A stretch of 64,000 nt of DNA, taken from assembly GCA_050875145.1 (NCBI GenBank), contig JBNMLH010000016.1, positions 10,083-74,082 of the forward strand. The letters are read 5' to 3'. Shown here in pieces: positions 25,452 through 34,318 of this stretch. The notes beneath the pieces were generated by a model that did no database searches, was not told the DNA's origin, and worked only from the letters and a program-made list of their open reading frames with translations. The stretch comes from CAG-411 sp050875145 (GTDB taxonomy: Bacteria; Bacillota; Clostridia; Lachnospirales; Lachnospiraceae). Each line of letters opens with the position of its first letter. Within the stretch, counting starts at the first letter, position 1. A program made the translations under genes and the position numbers.

Positions 25452-25721
25452 TTAAGGTACAAGTTCCCAACTTCCAATCCATTTTTCTTGTGTATAGTTG
25501 TATTTGCGTCGGTACAACTTTCCATCGATTGTTTTATATCTCCATCCAATTACATCTGCTCGTGGTGAAATTGTATCAGTATCTGCTGGTGAAGCTGTTG
25601 ATGTCACAGTTTCATTAGCATCTGTAGTTTCTGCATTGGCAATACTAAGATCGGAAAAGATAAAAGTAGAACCAAGTAATACAAGTAACAATAATGCAAT
25701 TTTCTTTGTAAATTGTCTCAT
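25452..25721 (-). CDS. Small secreted protein coupled to the BlaR1-like gene
   Basis: An 89-residue protein: a signal peptide (KKIALLLLVLLGSTFIFSDL, cleavage after IANA), a Thr/Ala/Asp-rich linker, then a compact aromatic domain GWRYKTIDGKLYRRKYNY ending GSWELVP. Its ATG overlaps the stop of the BlaR1-like gene (ATGA, 4 bases), so it is translationally coupled, and it has AAAGGAGG inside that gene. I recognise no family. As the last gene of a BlaI/BlaR1-like operon it could be a ligand, a target or a resistance effector. Confidence 0.8.
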   Translation of the reverse strand: MRQFTKKIALLLLVLLGSTFIFSDLSIANAETTDANETVTSTASPADTDTISPRADVIGWRYKTIDGKLYRRKYNYTQEKWIGSWELVP

Positions 25722-26863
25722 GGGACATCCTCCTTTGAATCATAAATAGGTAATGTTACTCCGATGTTGCCACTTTCTGAATTTCCCAAATAATGATCTT
25801 CGTAGTAAATATCATAGCTGCCATTTGGATTCTTTATCATATAAGCGTTATCAGGAGTAAGTTCAATAGTTTCCTCAGCGTCTGTTGGCTTTATAGAGCT
25901 GGCTTCAAATATGAAGCAGAAGGATAACAAAGTAAAAAACAGTATGGGCAACACAACTAAATTAGTAGATAGCCTTTTTTTCTTTCTATTGCAATCTGCA
26001 GTTACAAAATGAAATCGTTGTGCAATAGAAAACTGTTTAAAACCGATAAAGGAGATAGCAAGTCTTGTATTTGATTTTTGTTTTTCTAAACGTTGTTTTG
26101 ACATATTTAACAGACAGGAAGCGTAGTCAAGTCGCTCATCCTCGTTTAGAGGACGAATTACAACGTAATCCGTCCGTAATTCTAAAACTTTTGATATTTG
26201 CCTGCTAAGAATATGTACAAATGGATTCCACCAATAAACAACAGTAAGTAATGTAAGTAAATACTTTACAAATAAATCACCATGATAATAATGAGATAAC
26301 TCATGTCTGAAAATATATTGCCATTCTTTTGGAGATAATTCTGCCTCTGGAAGAAAAATACATGGATTCCAGATACCAAAAATCATAGGTGTTTCGATTT
26401 CCTTTGATTGAATCAGCCGAAATTTTTTAGCTTTTTCAGGATTATCTATCGCATCTGTAAAGGCTTTTTGTATCATGGGGTCACTTGTGGGAGTGCCGAT
26501 TTTTACAGAACGTTTTAGTGAAAAGAATCCTTTCAATACATAAAACAAAAAAATCAGACTTCCAACAATCCATGCCAGATAAAACAGATGTTTTGTTTGT
26601 ATATGGTATCCCCAAATAGAGAATATGTGAGTAGTACAAAATTTTCTTATGTTAGGAAGTATATGCTCTACTGGAATTGTAATGGTAAATTTGTATTCTA
26701 CCGGTAATACAATTCGTATAAAAAGAACCATCAAACAACCAAATAGTACATGAAAGGTCAGTTGATTGATAATTCTCTGGTTATTTAAAATCAACCATAA
26801 AACTAAAACAGCCATACCAGATAAAACGGAAACGTTTAATATGGAAGACGTAGTTAGAGACAT
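25718..26863 (-). CDS. BlaR1/MecR1-type M56 membrane metallopeptidase
   Basis: A 381-residue antirepressor protease: three or four N-terminal helices, the zinc motif in IFRHELSHYYHGD (HExxH) around residue 190, a further helix (LPILFFTLLSFCFIFEA) and a short ~60-residue extracytoplasmic tail. The tail is far too small for the penicillin-binding sensor of true BlaR1, so the signal is not a classical beta-lactam acylation. It lies 3 bases after the blaI-like gene and overlaps the secreted protein gene by 4 bases. On sensing it should cleave or inactivate the BlaI-type repressor. Confidence 0.9.
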   Translation of the reverse strand: MSLTTSSILNVSVLSGMAVLVLWLILNNQRIINQLTFHVLFGCLMVLFIRIVLPVEYKFTITIPVEHILPNIRKFCTTHIFSIWGYHIQTKHLFYLAWIVGSLIFLFYVLKGFFSLKRSVKIGTPTSDPMIQKAFTDAIDNPEKAKKFRLIQSKEIETPMIFGIWNPCIFLPEAELSPKEWQYIFRHELSHYYHGDLFVKYLLTLLTVVYWWNPFVHILSRQISKVLELRTDYVVIRPLNEDERLDYASCLLNMSKQRLEKQKSNTRLAISFIGFKQFSIAQRFHFVTADCNRKKKRLSTNLVVLPILFFTLLSFCFIFEASSIKPTDAEETIELTPDNAYMIKNPNGSYDIYYEDHYLGNSESGNIGVTLPIYDSKEDVP

Positions 26864-26866
26864 ATA

Positions 26867-27292
26867 TTAGTCCTCCTTTTTCTTAAGACGTTGTTTCTTC
26901 TCCTTTAAGATGGCCTCCAATTCTTCAATTTCTTTTAATGCAGCATCTGGATTTTCTTCTTGCTCTAATAAAGTAGCAACAAGACGAGATGCAGTGATGT
27001 TTTTCTTAAAGTTTTGAAGCTGTGCAGAAAATTCTTGTACAGCGAAATCTTTAGAATCTACAGTTGGTCTATATCTACGACTAAGAACAGTACCACTGTA
27101 AACAATGTCAGCAACTTCAACAAGTTCCTGCTTTAACAATTTTCTCAAAGTAGCTTGTACTGTATTAACAGTCAAAGTATCATCGCGTTTTGCAATTTCA
27201 GAAGCAACCAATGGCTCCTCAGAATTCCATAAAATGTTTAGAATGTCCATTTCACGATTTGTTAAATTAAAAGCATTTTTTTTCTTTTTCAT
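26867..27292 (-). CDS. BlaI/MecI-family transcriptional repressor
   Basis: A 141-residue winged-helix repressor: LTNREMDILNILWNSEEPLV starts the DNA-binding domain and TVNTVQATLRKLLKQELVE is the recognition helix and wing. The C-terminal half (LEQEENPDAALKEIEELEAI) is the dimerization region. It is first in the operon with the M56 protease and the secreted protein, and is expected to repress that operon. AAAGGAG precedes the ATG. No TACA-N-TGTA operator is clear upstream; a palindrome aatagctatt near 27450 is a possible site. Confidence 0.92.
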   Translation of the reverse strand: MKKKKNAFNLTNREMDILNILWNSEEPLVASEIAKRDDTLTVNTVQATLRKLLKQELVEVADIVYSGTVLSRRYRPTVDSKDFAVQEFSAQLQNFKKNITASRLVATLLEQEENPDAALKEIEELEAILKEKKQRLKKKED

Positions 27293-27764
27293 AGGAAAAC
27301 TCCTTTTCTAATTTAGTATTATAAAATTTTTGATATTACAAGTGCAAATGCGTATAGAAATGCATTTGGGCTTGTATATCTTGTAACTTATATAATTAGC
27401 CTAGTTATCCATATAAAGTAAGATAAAATAAAACCAGTTTGAATAACTTAATAGCTATTATCTATCATACTATATAAGCTTACCGAAAACAAGTATGATT
27501 ATTCAAAAAATATGTTTGTTATCGGAAAAGTTGTATAAAATGTAAATTTCATAAGCTACGAAGTTTATAAACTAATTTTATATCTAAAACTGACAAAAGT
27601 CAATAAAAAAACATAAAAAATATCAAAATACAACATAAATTCTTGCTTAAAAGAAAAATATTGTGAAATGAGTTTGCTAAGACTAATAATAATTTGGAAC
27701 TTTCTGTCAAATTTAGAAATAAATGAGAACGTAAAAGGAAACGAAAGGAAGGCAACAGGTATAA
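27293..27764. other. AT-rich intergenic region, no gene seen
   Basis: About 470 bases between the divergent blaI-like operon and the lysine riboswitch promoter. It must hold the minus-strand promoter of the blaI-like gene; I cannot name it with confidence. Confidence 0.5.
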
Positions 27765-27793
27765 TTGACAAAAGGGCAATAGCGTGATAGTAT
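27765..27793 (+). promoter_or_regulatory. Promoter of the dapA-dapB leader
   Basis: TTGACA (27765-27770), a 17-base spacer, TAGTAT (27788-27793), placed ~20 bases before the lysine aptamer. Confidence 0.8.
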
Positions 27794-27811
27794 AAATGTG
27801 TATCATAAATA

Positions 27812-27978
27812 TCAGTAGAGGTGCGTGTTTTAAGAGTACCTTGCAGGATGTAGCAGGTGCAGGAGAATGCAAGGAAAAGGAGAACATGCCGAAGTTATAA
27901 AGTGCCTGTCATTTTATAGCTGGGCGTATGCTTAAGAGGTATGCGACTGTCATCGACGAAAGTGATGGAGTGCTACGT
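27812..27978 (+). promoter_or_regulatory. Lysine riboswitch (L box) upstream of dapA
   Basis: Conserved L-box blocks appear in order: gtagaggtgcg, aagagtacctt, aaggaaaaggagaac followed by atgccgaagt, tagctgggcg, gcgactgtcatcg, and the closing gtgatggagtgctacg. A terminator follows at 28009 and dapA at 28230. Lysine binding should favour the terminator and shut down lysine/diaminopimelate synthesis. Confidence 0.93.
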
Positions 27979-28008
27979 AAGAGAAAAATGAATTTCAATA
28001 GAATTTCT

Positions 28009-28036
28009 AAGCCGGCACTTTCTGCCGGCTTTTTCT
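28009..28036 (+). terminator. Riboswitch-controlled terminator
   Basis: A 9-bp stem (aagccggca/tgccggctt) with loop ctttc and a T tract. It is the expression platform of the lysine riboswitch. Confidence 0.9.
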
Positions 28037-28229
28037 GCGTAAACGAATATGTTTGTGGAAAGCTGTTTTTTCAGCAAAAGTAATAGTTAAGCAGGACATT
28101 TACAGAGTGGCAGAAGATACAAGAAAATTAAAAAAATTTGGCTGAACTGTTACGCAAAAGATTACCACTTTCAGAAAAGATGGATATAATATAATAGAAC
28201 TGGATTTGCAGTATAAGGAGGAAAAAACA

Positions 28230-29114
28230 ATGGCATTATTTAAAGGTGCAGGTGTTGCATTGGTTACACCTATGAAGGAAGATTTAAGTGTGGATTATGA
28301 TAAGCTGGAAGAATTGGTAGATTTTCATGTAAAAAATGGTACAGATGCAATTATTATATGTGGAACTACTGGTGAAGCAGCAACACAGTCTCATGAGGAA
28401 CATTTAGCTACTGTGAAAGCATGTGTGGAGTTTGCAAAGAAACGTATTCCAGTTATTGCAGGAACTGGTTCAAACTGTACAGAGACAGCAATCTATCTTT
28501 CAAAGAAAGCGGAAGAATATGGTGTGGATGGTTTGCTCGTTGTTAGTCCATACTATAATAAAGCAACACAGGCTGGTTTGGTAGGTCATTTTACTGCAGT
28601 GGCAGATAGTGTAAAGCTTCCAATAATTTTGTACAATGTGCCAAGTAGAACGGGATGTAATATTTTACCTGAAACGGTTGCAACTTTGGTGAAGAATGTG
28701 GATAACATTGTAGGTATCAAAGAGGCCAGTGGAAATATTTCTCAGGTTGCTAAGGTAATGCAGCTTACAGATGGAAAAGTTGACTTATATTCAGGAAATG
28801 ATGATCAAATTGTACCAGTGCTTTCGCTTGGCGGTGTGGGGGTAATTTCTGTATTATCTAATGTAGCACCAAGGGAGACACACGACATTGTTGCAAAGTA
28901 TTTAGACGGTGATGTTAAGGGCAGTTTAGAATTGCAGTTAAAGTATTTACCATTAATTGATGCATTGTTCTCAGAGGTAAATCCTATTCCAGTGAAAAAG
29001 GCGATTAATTTAATGGGAATGAATGTTGGAAATCTTCGTATGCCACTTACAGAGATGAGTAAGGAAAAGGCGGCTATATTAGAGGCAGAGATGAAAAAAG
29101 TAGGTCTTTTATAG
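28230..29114 (+). CDS. dapA: 4-hydroxy-tetrahydrodipicolinate synthase
   Basis: A 294-residue cytosolic enzyme condensing pyruvate with aspartate semialdehyde, the first committed step to diaminopimelate and lysine. The GTTGEAATQSHEEH block, the catalytic Tyr in VVSPYYNKA and the Schiff-base Lys in VGIKEASGN are present. Start: ATG at 28230 with AAGGAGG 8 bases upstream; a TTG at 28206 lies before that site. It is controlled by the upstream lysine riboswitch and followed by dapB after 55 bases. Confidence 0.97.
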   Translation: MALFKGAGVALVTPMKEDLSVDYDKLEELVDFHVKNGTDAIIICGTTGEAATQSHEEHLATVKACVEFAKKRIPVIAGTGSNCTETAIYLSKKAEEYGVDGLLVVSPYYNKATQAGLVGHFTAVADSVKLPIILYNVPSRTGCNILPETVATLVKNVDNIVGIKEASGNISQVAKVMQLTDGKVDLYSGNDDQIVPVLSLGGVGVISVLSNVAPRETHDIVAKYLDGDVKGSLELQLKYLPLIDALFSEVNPIPVKKAINLMGMNVGNLRMPLTEMSKEKAAILEAEMKKVGLL

Positions 29115-29169
29115 ATTGCATTTAGAAATTAGTTTGCGATAAATTGAATTAAAAAAAGGAGAACGACAA

Positions 29170-29934
29170 ATGACAAAAATTATTATGCATGGTTGTAACG
29201 GTGCTATGGGGCAGACCATTACCAAAATTGTAAAAGAAGATGCAGATGCAGAAATCGTGGCAGGAATTGATATTGTGGACAATAGAGATAATGGATATCC
29301 AGTATTTACAAATATAAAAGATTGTAATGTTGAGGCGGATGTTATTATTGATTTTTGTTCTGCCAAAGCTATGGATGCGTTGTTGGATTATTGTGAGGCA
29401 AAGAAGATGCCTGTTGTGGTTTGTACAACAGGTTTATCAGAGCAGCAGTTAGCAAGAATCCAAAAATTAAGTGAGACATCTGCAGTATTAAAATCTGCAA
29501 ATATGTCATTAGGTATTAATACTTTATTTAAGCTTGTACAGGATGCGGCAAAGGTGCTTGCGACTTCAGGTTATGATGTGGAAATTGTGGAGAAACACCA
29601 TAATCAGAAATTGGATGCGCCATCAGGAACGGCATTGGCATTGGCAGATTCTATTAATGAAGCGATGGACGGACAGTATGAATATATTTATGACCGTTCC
29701 CAAAGAAGAGAAAAAAGAGATAAAAAGGAATTGGGAATATCAGCAGTTCGTGGAGGAACTATTGTAGGAGAGCATGAAGTTATTTTTGCAGGTACAGATG
29801 AAGTAATTGAATTTAAGCATACAGCATATTCAAAGGCTGTTTTTGCGAAGGGTTCCGTATCGGCAGCTAAGTTTTTAAAAGGAAAAAAGGCTGGAATGTT
29901 CGATATGCGTGATGTAATTGCAGATGCACAATAA
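29170..29934 (+). CDS. dapB: 4-hydroxy-tetrahydrodipicolinate reductase
   Basis: A 254-residue reductase for the second step of the DAP/lysine pathway. The N-terminal nucleotide-binding motif is HGCNGAMGQTI, and the family signature EIVEKHHNQKLDAPSGTA carries the catalytic His and Lys. AAAAAGGAG precedes the ATG. It is in the same operon as dapA and therefore under the lysine riboswitch. Confidence 0.97.
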   Translation: MTKIIMHGCNGAMGQTITKIVKEDADAEIVAGIDIVDNRDNGYPVFTNIKDCNVEADVIIDFCSAKAMDALLDYCEAKKMPVVVCTTGLSEQQLARIQKLSETSAVLKSANMSLGINTLFKLVQDAAKVLATSGYDVEIVEKHHNQKLDAPSGTALALADSINEAMDGQYEYIYDRSQRREKRDKKELGISAVRGGTIVGEHEVIFAGTDEVIEFKHTAYSKAVFAKGSVSAAKFLKGKKAGMFDMRDVIADAQ

Positions 29935-30177
29935 TTGTTTGTCAAAATTTGAACGCAATTGCCATTGGTGTGCCATTAAAGTGACATTAGCTCCTTGTAT
30001 ACTATGCAAACATGGAAAATTATTGAAAATATGGTAACGATTTGTTGCAAATAAATTAGAATCCGTAGCCATAAAACCTGCCCACATAGCTTTTGTTTGT
30101 CAAGAAAATTACTAACAGACATGGATCCGAGGGAAAGGTACAAAAAAGATATAGTATAGAAGGGATAGATAGCAAAT

Positions 30178-30798
30178 ATGGACAAGGCAATTAGAGAACA
30201 GGAAATGCAAGACGCGAAAGAACGAAATATTGTCTGGCAGCAGACGAAGGTTACCTATGAACAGCGGTGTAAACTATTGGGACAAAAAGGTTTAGTTGTA
30301 TGGTTTACCGGGCTTTCAGGTGCTGGGAAGTCTACCATTGCAACCGAAGTAGATCGTATACTTTGTGAACAGAAAATTTCTACTTATATGTTAGATGGGG
30401 ATAATATTCGTCATGGAATTAATCGGGACTTGGGATTTTCTGATGCAGACCGAAATGAAAATATAAGAAGAATTTCAGAAATAGCAGCTTTATTTCAGGA
30501 TGCAGGGATTGTGACATTAGTAGCTTTTATTTCTCCATTTAAAGAAATGCGTGAGTTTGCTCGTGCATGTGCTGGAGCAGAAAATTTTATAGAAGTATAT
30601 GTAAAGGCTGATTTAGAGACTTGTCGTAAGAGAGATCCAAAAGGGCTTTATCAAAAGAAAATTAATAATTTTACAGGTATTGATTCTTCTTATGAGGAAC
30701 CAGTCAATGCGGATATTGTGTTAGATACAACTACACTTTCGGTAGAAGAGAGTGCAAAAAAAGTAATTGAGGAAATTCAGAAACGCTTAGAACAATAG
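30178..30798 (+). CDS. cysC: Adenylyl-sulfate kinase
   Basis: A 206-residue kinase phosphorylating adenosine 5'-phosphosulfate to PAPS. It shows the P-loop FTGLSGAGKST near residue 45, DGDNIRHGINRDLGFS with the conserved Asp-Gly-Asp and Arg residues, and FISPFKEMREFAR. A ~35-residue charged N-terminal extension precedes the kinase core. No cysN/cysD or sulfate transporter is nearby, so its PAPS may serve sulfation of an envelope polymer rather than assimilation; this is inference. The ~240 bases upstream show no clear RNA element. Confidence 0.93.
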   Translation: MDKAIREQEMQDAKERNIVWQQTKVTYEQRCKLLGQKGLVVWFTGLSGAGKSTIATEVDRILCEQKISTYMLDGDNIRHGINRDLGFSDADRNENIRRISEIAALFQDAGIVTLVAFISPFKEMREFARACAGAENFIEVYVKADLETCRKRDPKGLYQKKINNFTGIDSSYEEPVNADIVLDTTTLSVEESAKKVIEEIQKRLEQ

Positions 30799-30855
30799 TA
30801 GTGATTGAGAAAATGCAAGAGATATGGTTCAGTCAGGTAAATTAAAATAGAATAG

Positions 30856-30890
30856 AAAAAGGCATTGCACTTTGTGCAATGCCTTTTTTG
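30856..30890. terminator. Bidirectional terminator
   Basis: aaaaaggcattgcac and gtgcaatgccttttt form a perfect stem around ttt, between cysC and the convergent VTC gene. Confidence 0.88.
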
Positions 30891-30896
30891 GCTTTC

Positions 30897-31631
30897 TTAT
30901 CCAGCTAAAAGAATGTGTTTTTCTTTTGTTTCATTGTTGGTTGCTGCTTCTTGTTGTTGTTTTTGATAGACGCTGCCATATTTTGAAAAGGAGACATTGT
31001 AAATTTCGTATTCGGACAGTAATTTTGTAAACCAAAGAGGGGTAGAGTTTGTAATCTTTACTTCCATCAGATAGGTATGATTATTAAATAGTAATATGCC
31101 ATGGCTCCCGTGTTCTAAATGCAAGTCCTCGGTCCGGCTTCGGATATTCGTATCAAAAGTAACACGAAATTCCGGGTCCTCTTTTCCGAATAGAGCGATT
31201 CTCTCATAAGCAAGACAAAGTTTGGGTGTTAGCTCATAGAGAGATAAAAAGTAATCCATTTCATTTAAAATCTGGGTGGCATCAAATGGATGTATTCCGT
31301 AGTTTAAATAATCATAGGCAAATTGGAGAGGAAGTTCAATCCGTCGTTTATTTACAATGCCATTATATTTTTTCTTTATTTCAAGAAATACAGAATCAAG
31401 GAGGCCTGGTGTTCCATAACTTCTCAGACGGAGCTTCTCTTTGTATTTTGGCTTTTCAATAGAGCGTCTTATCAGTAAATCGTCCTGTGTATCATAATAG
31501 ATATTATTTATTGTGTGCTTTCCAAATTGATCAATTTCCATATAATACAATAATCGTTCTAGAAATTGTCTATATTTTCCCTCTGAGAGTTTGTACTTTT
31601 TTTCTACACGGTTAAATACTGTTTGTGCCAT
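30897..31631 (-). CDS. VTC-domain polyphosphate polymerase-like protein
   Basis: A 244-residue protein with the VTC/tunnel fold features: N-terminal RVEKKYKLSEGKY, the YYDTQD motif, KLRLRSYG, EIKKKYNGIVNKRRI, and YLMEVKI near residue 190 carrying metal-binding Glu. It lacks the SPX domain of yeast Vtc4, as usual in bacteria. It lies 24 bases after the Cthe_2159-type gene on the same strand, a pairing known in Clostridia. Polyphosphate synthesis is the family function; whether this one is active is not shown. Confidence 0.88.
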   Translation of the reverse strand: MAQTVFNRVEKKYKLSEGKYRQFLERLLYYMEIDQFGKHTINNIYYDTQDDLLIRRSIEKPKYKEKLRLRSYGTPGLLDSVFLEIKKKYNGIVNKRRIELPLQFAYDYLNYGIHPFDATQILNEMDYFLSLYELTPKLCLAYERIALFGKEDPEFRVTFDTNIRSRTEDLHLEHGSHGILLFNNHTYLMEVKITNSTPLWFTKLLSEYEIYNVSFSKYGSVYQKQQQEAATNNETKEKHILLAG

Positions 31632-31655
31632 AATAAAGCCCCCTTGTTTTAATCG

Positions 31656-34103
31656 TTAGCGACCTGGTCTGTTGTTTCCACCAGGTTGATTCGTATTGCT
31701 TCCGCTGTTTGAACTTGTAGTAAGCTCAGTTCCACCAGATACGGTTCCGCTGGATGCATATCCGAAGTCATCTGTATTTCCTGTAAAATCAGGATTTAAG
31801 TAAACTTTTAAATCGCTAGCTGTTGCATTGCCATTATAGTAAGTAAGACTGCCTGCGGAGGTAGAATAGGTAAGATAAGAAAGTACATTTCCGTCTGCAT
31901 CTGTTATAGCAATGGCATTGGAACCTGAACTGTTTGCACCAGAAATGGAACGAGTCAGATAGTTGGTTGTATTGGAAGGAAATCTACTCATTTGGTTGTA
32001 AGTATCAATACCAAGTGCAATACCGCCAGTACAGCTAAAGGTTCCATCACAGTCAAATGCATTATCAGCACCGCTTGTAGGGCCGATTACTAAGGTTGTG
32101 CCACCTGTAATTGTAAGGGAACCGTTGGAGTCCAATCCATCTCCACTTGCTTCAACTAAAATATAACCACCATTTATGGTCATACTGTAATTTGTGTTGG
32201 AAGAATTGTTTCCAAATCCAGGGAATCCGTTCCAAGTGCTATTGGAATTGCCACCTGCAGCATTGATACCATCATCGGAAGAAATAACATGGATGGTACC
32301 GTCGTTAATTGTAATATCTGTGCCTTCTAATCCCTCGTAACATTTGTTGATATGAATGATACCGCCATTCACTTCCAGAGAAGTATCACTATGTATACCG
32401 TCATCTCCGGTAGAGAGTTCCAGATTACCATTATTTATGATAAGTTTTCCACCGCAATGAAGTGCATCATCTGAGGTGTCAGCGGTAATAGTACCACCGT
32501 TGATTGTCATGTCTCCTTCTGATTTTAAGCCTTTGGCACTAATGTCTAGAGTTTGCTTAGAGTTGCTATTTGACCAGTTCCCAGGCATGTTACCGTTCCA
32601 ACTGTTAGAAGGGTTATTTGTATTGCTGTAAGAAGAGCCTTCGTAGGTATATAAATCTAAGGTACCACCATTTACCGTTAAAGTACCATTTGATTGGAAT
32701 GCATCGGCATATGCGTGGGCAGTAATGGTACCGCCATTGATTACAATGGTCCCTTCTTTTCCGTCTGCATAATCGGAGTCTTCACTTGCCTTGCTTGTAT
32801 CATCAATTGGATTATTAGAGCGAACACAGTCAGAGGCAGTGCTTGTAAGGTTTAAAATAAGATTGTCGTAAGCTCCATCCTTTTCTAAATCGTCCTTATT
32901 ACCGATTTTTACGGAATCCTTTCCTTTTAGACAAACATCCTTGGAAGTAACAGTGATAGTTCCGTTGTAAACTTTTAAATCATCCTTGCTGATAATTCCA
33001 TATCCGCAATTACCTGTTATGGTAAGTGAGCCTTTTCCTTTGATTTTTAAATCATCTTTACTGTAGATAACACCGTTGTCATTGTCCTCATTGGTATAAG
33101 CTTCTCCGTCAGAAAGTGTATTTTTCGTACCCTTTTTAACTGAAATATTTACAGAACCATCAATTGAGGCTACATATACTGGTGAGGTAAGTGTATTTGA
33201 TAAGGTAAGACCTTCAAAACTAAGGTCTACTTCCCCATCTGGGTATGCCGTTTTATCTACATTAATACGAATTTGTCCCTGACTGCAATTACCCGAAACT
33301 GCGATTTCCTGATCTGTAGTTGGAGCAACGATAGTGACGGTTGTCCCATCTACAGATAGATTTGCGGCATCAGAGGGGACAACGGTATTGCCGTCTGCAT
33401 CCTCTAATGTAATACTTTCTTCATCAAAATGTATCGAACTGATAAATACAGTTCCAGTCACCGCGGGTTCTGTAGTTACCGTAGGAGTACTGGTTACCTT
33501 TGGAGTGGCAGTAGGAGTTGTAGCAGGAACTGCTGAAGTGGTTGGTGTGTTTGTCAAGCGTGGGGTAACGGTTTCCTTTGGTGTGGCGGTCGGTGTTGCG
33601 GTTACTGTGGAAGGTTCTTTTGTGACAACTGGGGTGTTGGTTACAGAAACCGTAGCAGTTGGTTTGCTGGTAGCCACAGGTGTAGTTGTCACGTTTGGGG
33701 AAGCGGTTACTACCGTTAATGGAAGTGCAGTTTCTTTGACGGAAGCGGTTGCCTTAGTGATAACCTTTTTTTTAACGGTAAGTTTGATCTTTTTCGTTAT
33801 CTTTTTTGATTTACTAAGTTTTGCTGTCACCTTAATAACACAAGCACCAGCTTTTTTTGCTTTAATGTTTCCTTTTTTCGAGACAGTTGCTATGGCTGTT
33901 TTGCTGGATTTGTAGGTAAGTTTACTTTTTGAAATATTTGTTTTTATTGTAAAAGTAGAACCTACATACATGGTTTTCTTGTTTTTGCTTATGTTGTTAA
34001 ATTTTAGGGTTGTGGCAGCTTTCGCTGGTGTAGTGGAAGTAGGAATTAATGTACTCCCCAAGGTCATTGCCGTAAATAAGGCTAATAGTTTTCTTTTTGT
34101 CAT
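31656..34103 (-). CDS. Cthe_2159-type carbohydrate-binding surface protein with BIG2 domain
   Basis: An 815-residue secreted protein: signal peptide (cleavage near PAKA), a BIG2 Ig-like domain (residues ~30-115), a ~100-residue Thr/Pro linker of TxTP-type repeats, then a long right-handed beta-helix of INGGTI/LTVNGGTLDL-type rungs with DDGIHS, DDALHC and GDGLDS calcium-type turns, as in Cthe_2159 polygalacturonate-binding proteins. The C-terminus is Ser/Asn/Gly-rich (ends NNRPGR). I chose the ATG at 34103 because AAAGGAGT lies 7 bases upstream; the in-frame ATG at 34121 precedes that site. It shares an operon with the VTC gene, and structured repeat copy 2 lies just upstream. Confidence 0.88.
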   Translation of the reverse strand: MTKRKLLALFTAMTLGSTLIPTSTTPAKAATTLKFNNISKNKKTMYVGSTFTIKTNISKSKLTYKSSKTAIATVSKKGNIKAKKAGACVIKVTAKLSKSKKITKKIKLTVKKKVITKATASVKETALPLTVVTASPNVTTTPVATSKPTATVSVTNTPVVTKEPSTVTATPTATPKETVTPRLTNTPTTSAVPATTPTATPKVTSTPTVTTEPAVTGTVFISSIHFDEESITLEDADGNTVVPSDAANLSVDGTTVTIVAPTTDQEIAVSGNCSQGQIRINVDKTAYPDGEVDLSFEGLTLSNTLTSPVYVASIDGSVNISVKKGTKNTLSDGEAYTNEDNDNGVIYSKDDLKIKGKGSLTITGNCGYGIISKDDLKVYNGTITVTSKDVCLKGKDSVKIGNKDDLEKDGAYDNLILNLTSTASDCVRSNNPIDDTSKASEDSDYADGKEGTIVINGGTITAHAYADAFQSNGTLTVNGGTLDLYTYEGSSYSNTNNPSNSWNGNMPGNWSNSNSKQTLDISAKGLKSEGDMTINGGTITADTSDDALHCGGKLIINNGNLELSTGDDGIHSDTSLEVNGGIIHINKCYEGLEGTDITINDGTIHVISSDDGINAAGGNSNSTWNGFPGFGNNSSNTNYSMTINGGYILVEASGDGLDSNGSLTITGGTTLVIGPTSGADNAFDCDGTFSCTGGIALGIDTYNQMSRFPSNTTNYLTRSISGANSSGSNAIAITDADGNVLSYLTYSTSAGSLTYYNGNATASDLKVYLNPDFTGNTDDFGYASSGTVSGGTELTTSSNSGSNTNQPGGNNRPGR

Positions 34104-34137
34104 ACCAAAGACTCCTTTCATATATAAAGTGTGATTA

Positions 34138-34318
34138 GGTAATTGCGAAACTCAATTTACTCTATGAATTATATCAACACAAGGCACGCTTTCGCACTAA
34201 GTTCGGAAATACCTTACTAAGTGTTCAATAGTGAGTACCGACGGTGTCAGAAGCACCTTGTTTATGATATGTAAAGTTGTACAAATAGAATTAGAGTAGT
34301 GCGTGTTTCGCGGTTATT
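34138..34318. repeat. Structured ~180-bp repeat, copy 2
   Basis: Shares with 1814-2020 the left end attgcgaaactc (34142-34153), caaggcacgct, the accgacggtgtcagaagcac block, ttatgatatgtaaa and a mutated right end gtgtttcgcggtt. The internal hairpin has different bases (cttacta/tagtgag against aggcacc/ggtgcct in copy 1) but the same position and 7-bp length. It begins 35 bases upstream of the minus-strand gene at 34103. Confidence 0.7.

Noticed and set aside
29935..30177. Possible 6S or riboswitch RNA between dapB and cysC
   Set aside because: No conserved motif or terminator recognised; left unassigned.
33334..33915. 193-codon plus-strand frame opposite the Cthe_2159-type gene
   Set aside because: It is the antisense of the Thr/Pro repeat linker (ACN/CCN codons read as Gly/Val); no ribosome site, and the minus-strand gene explains the region.
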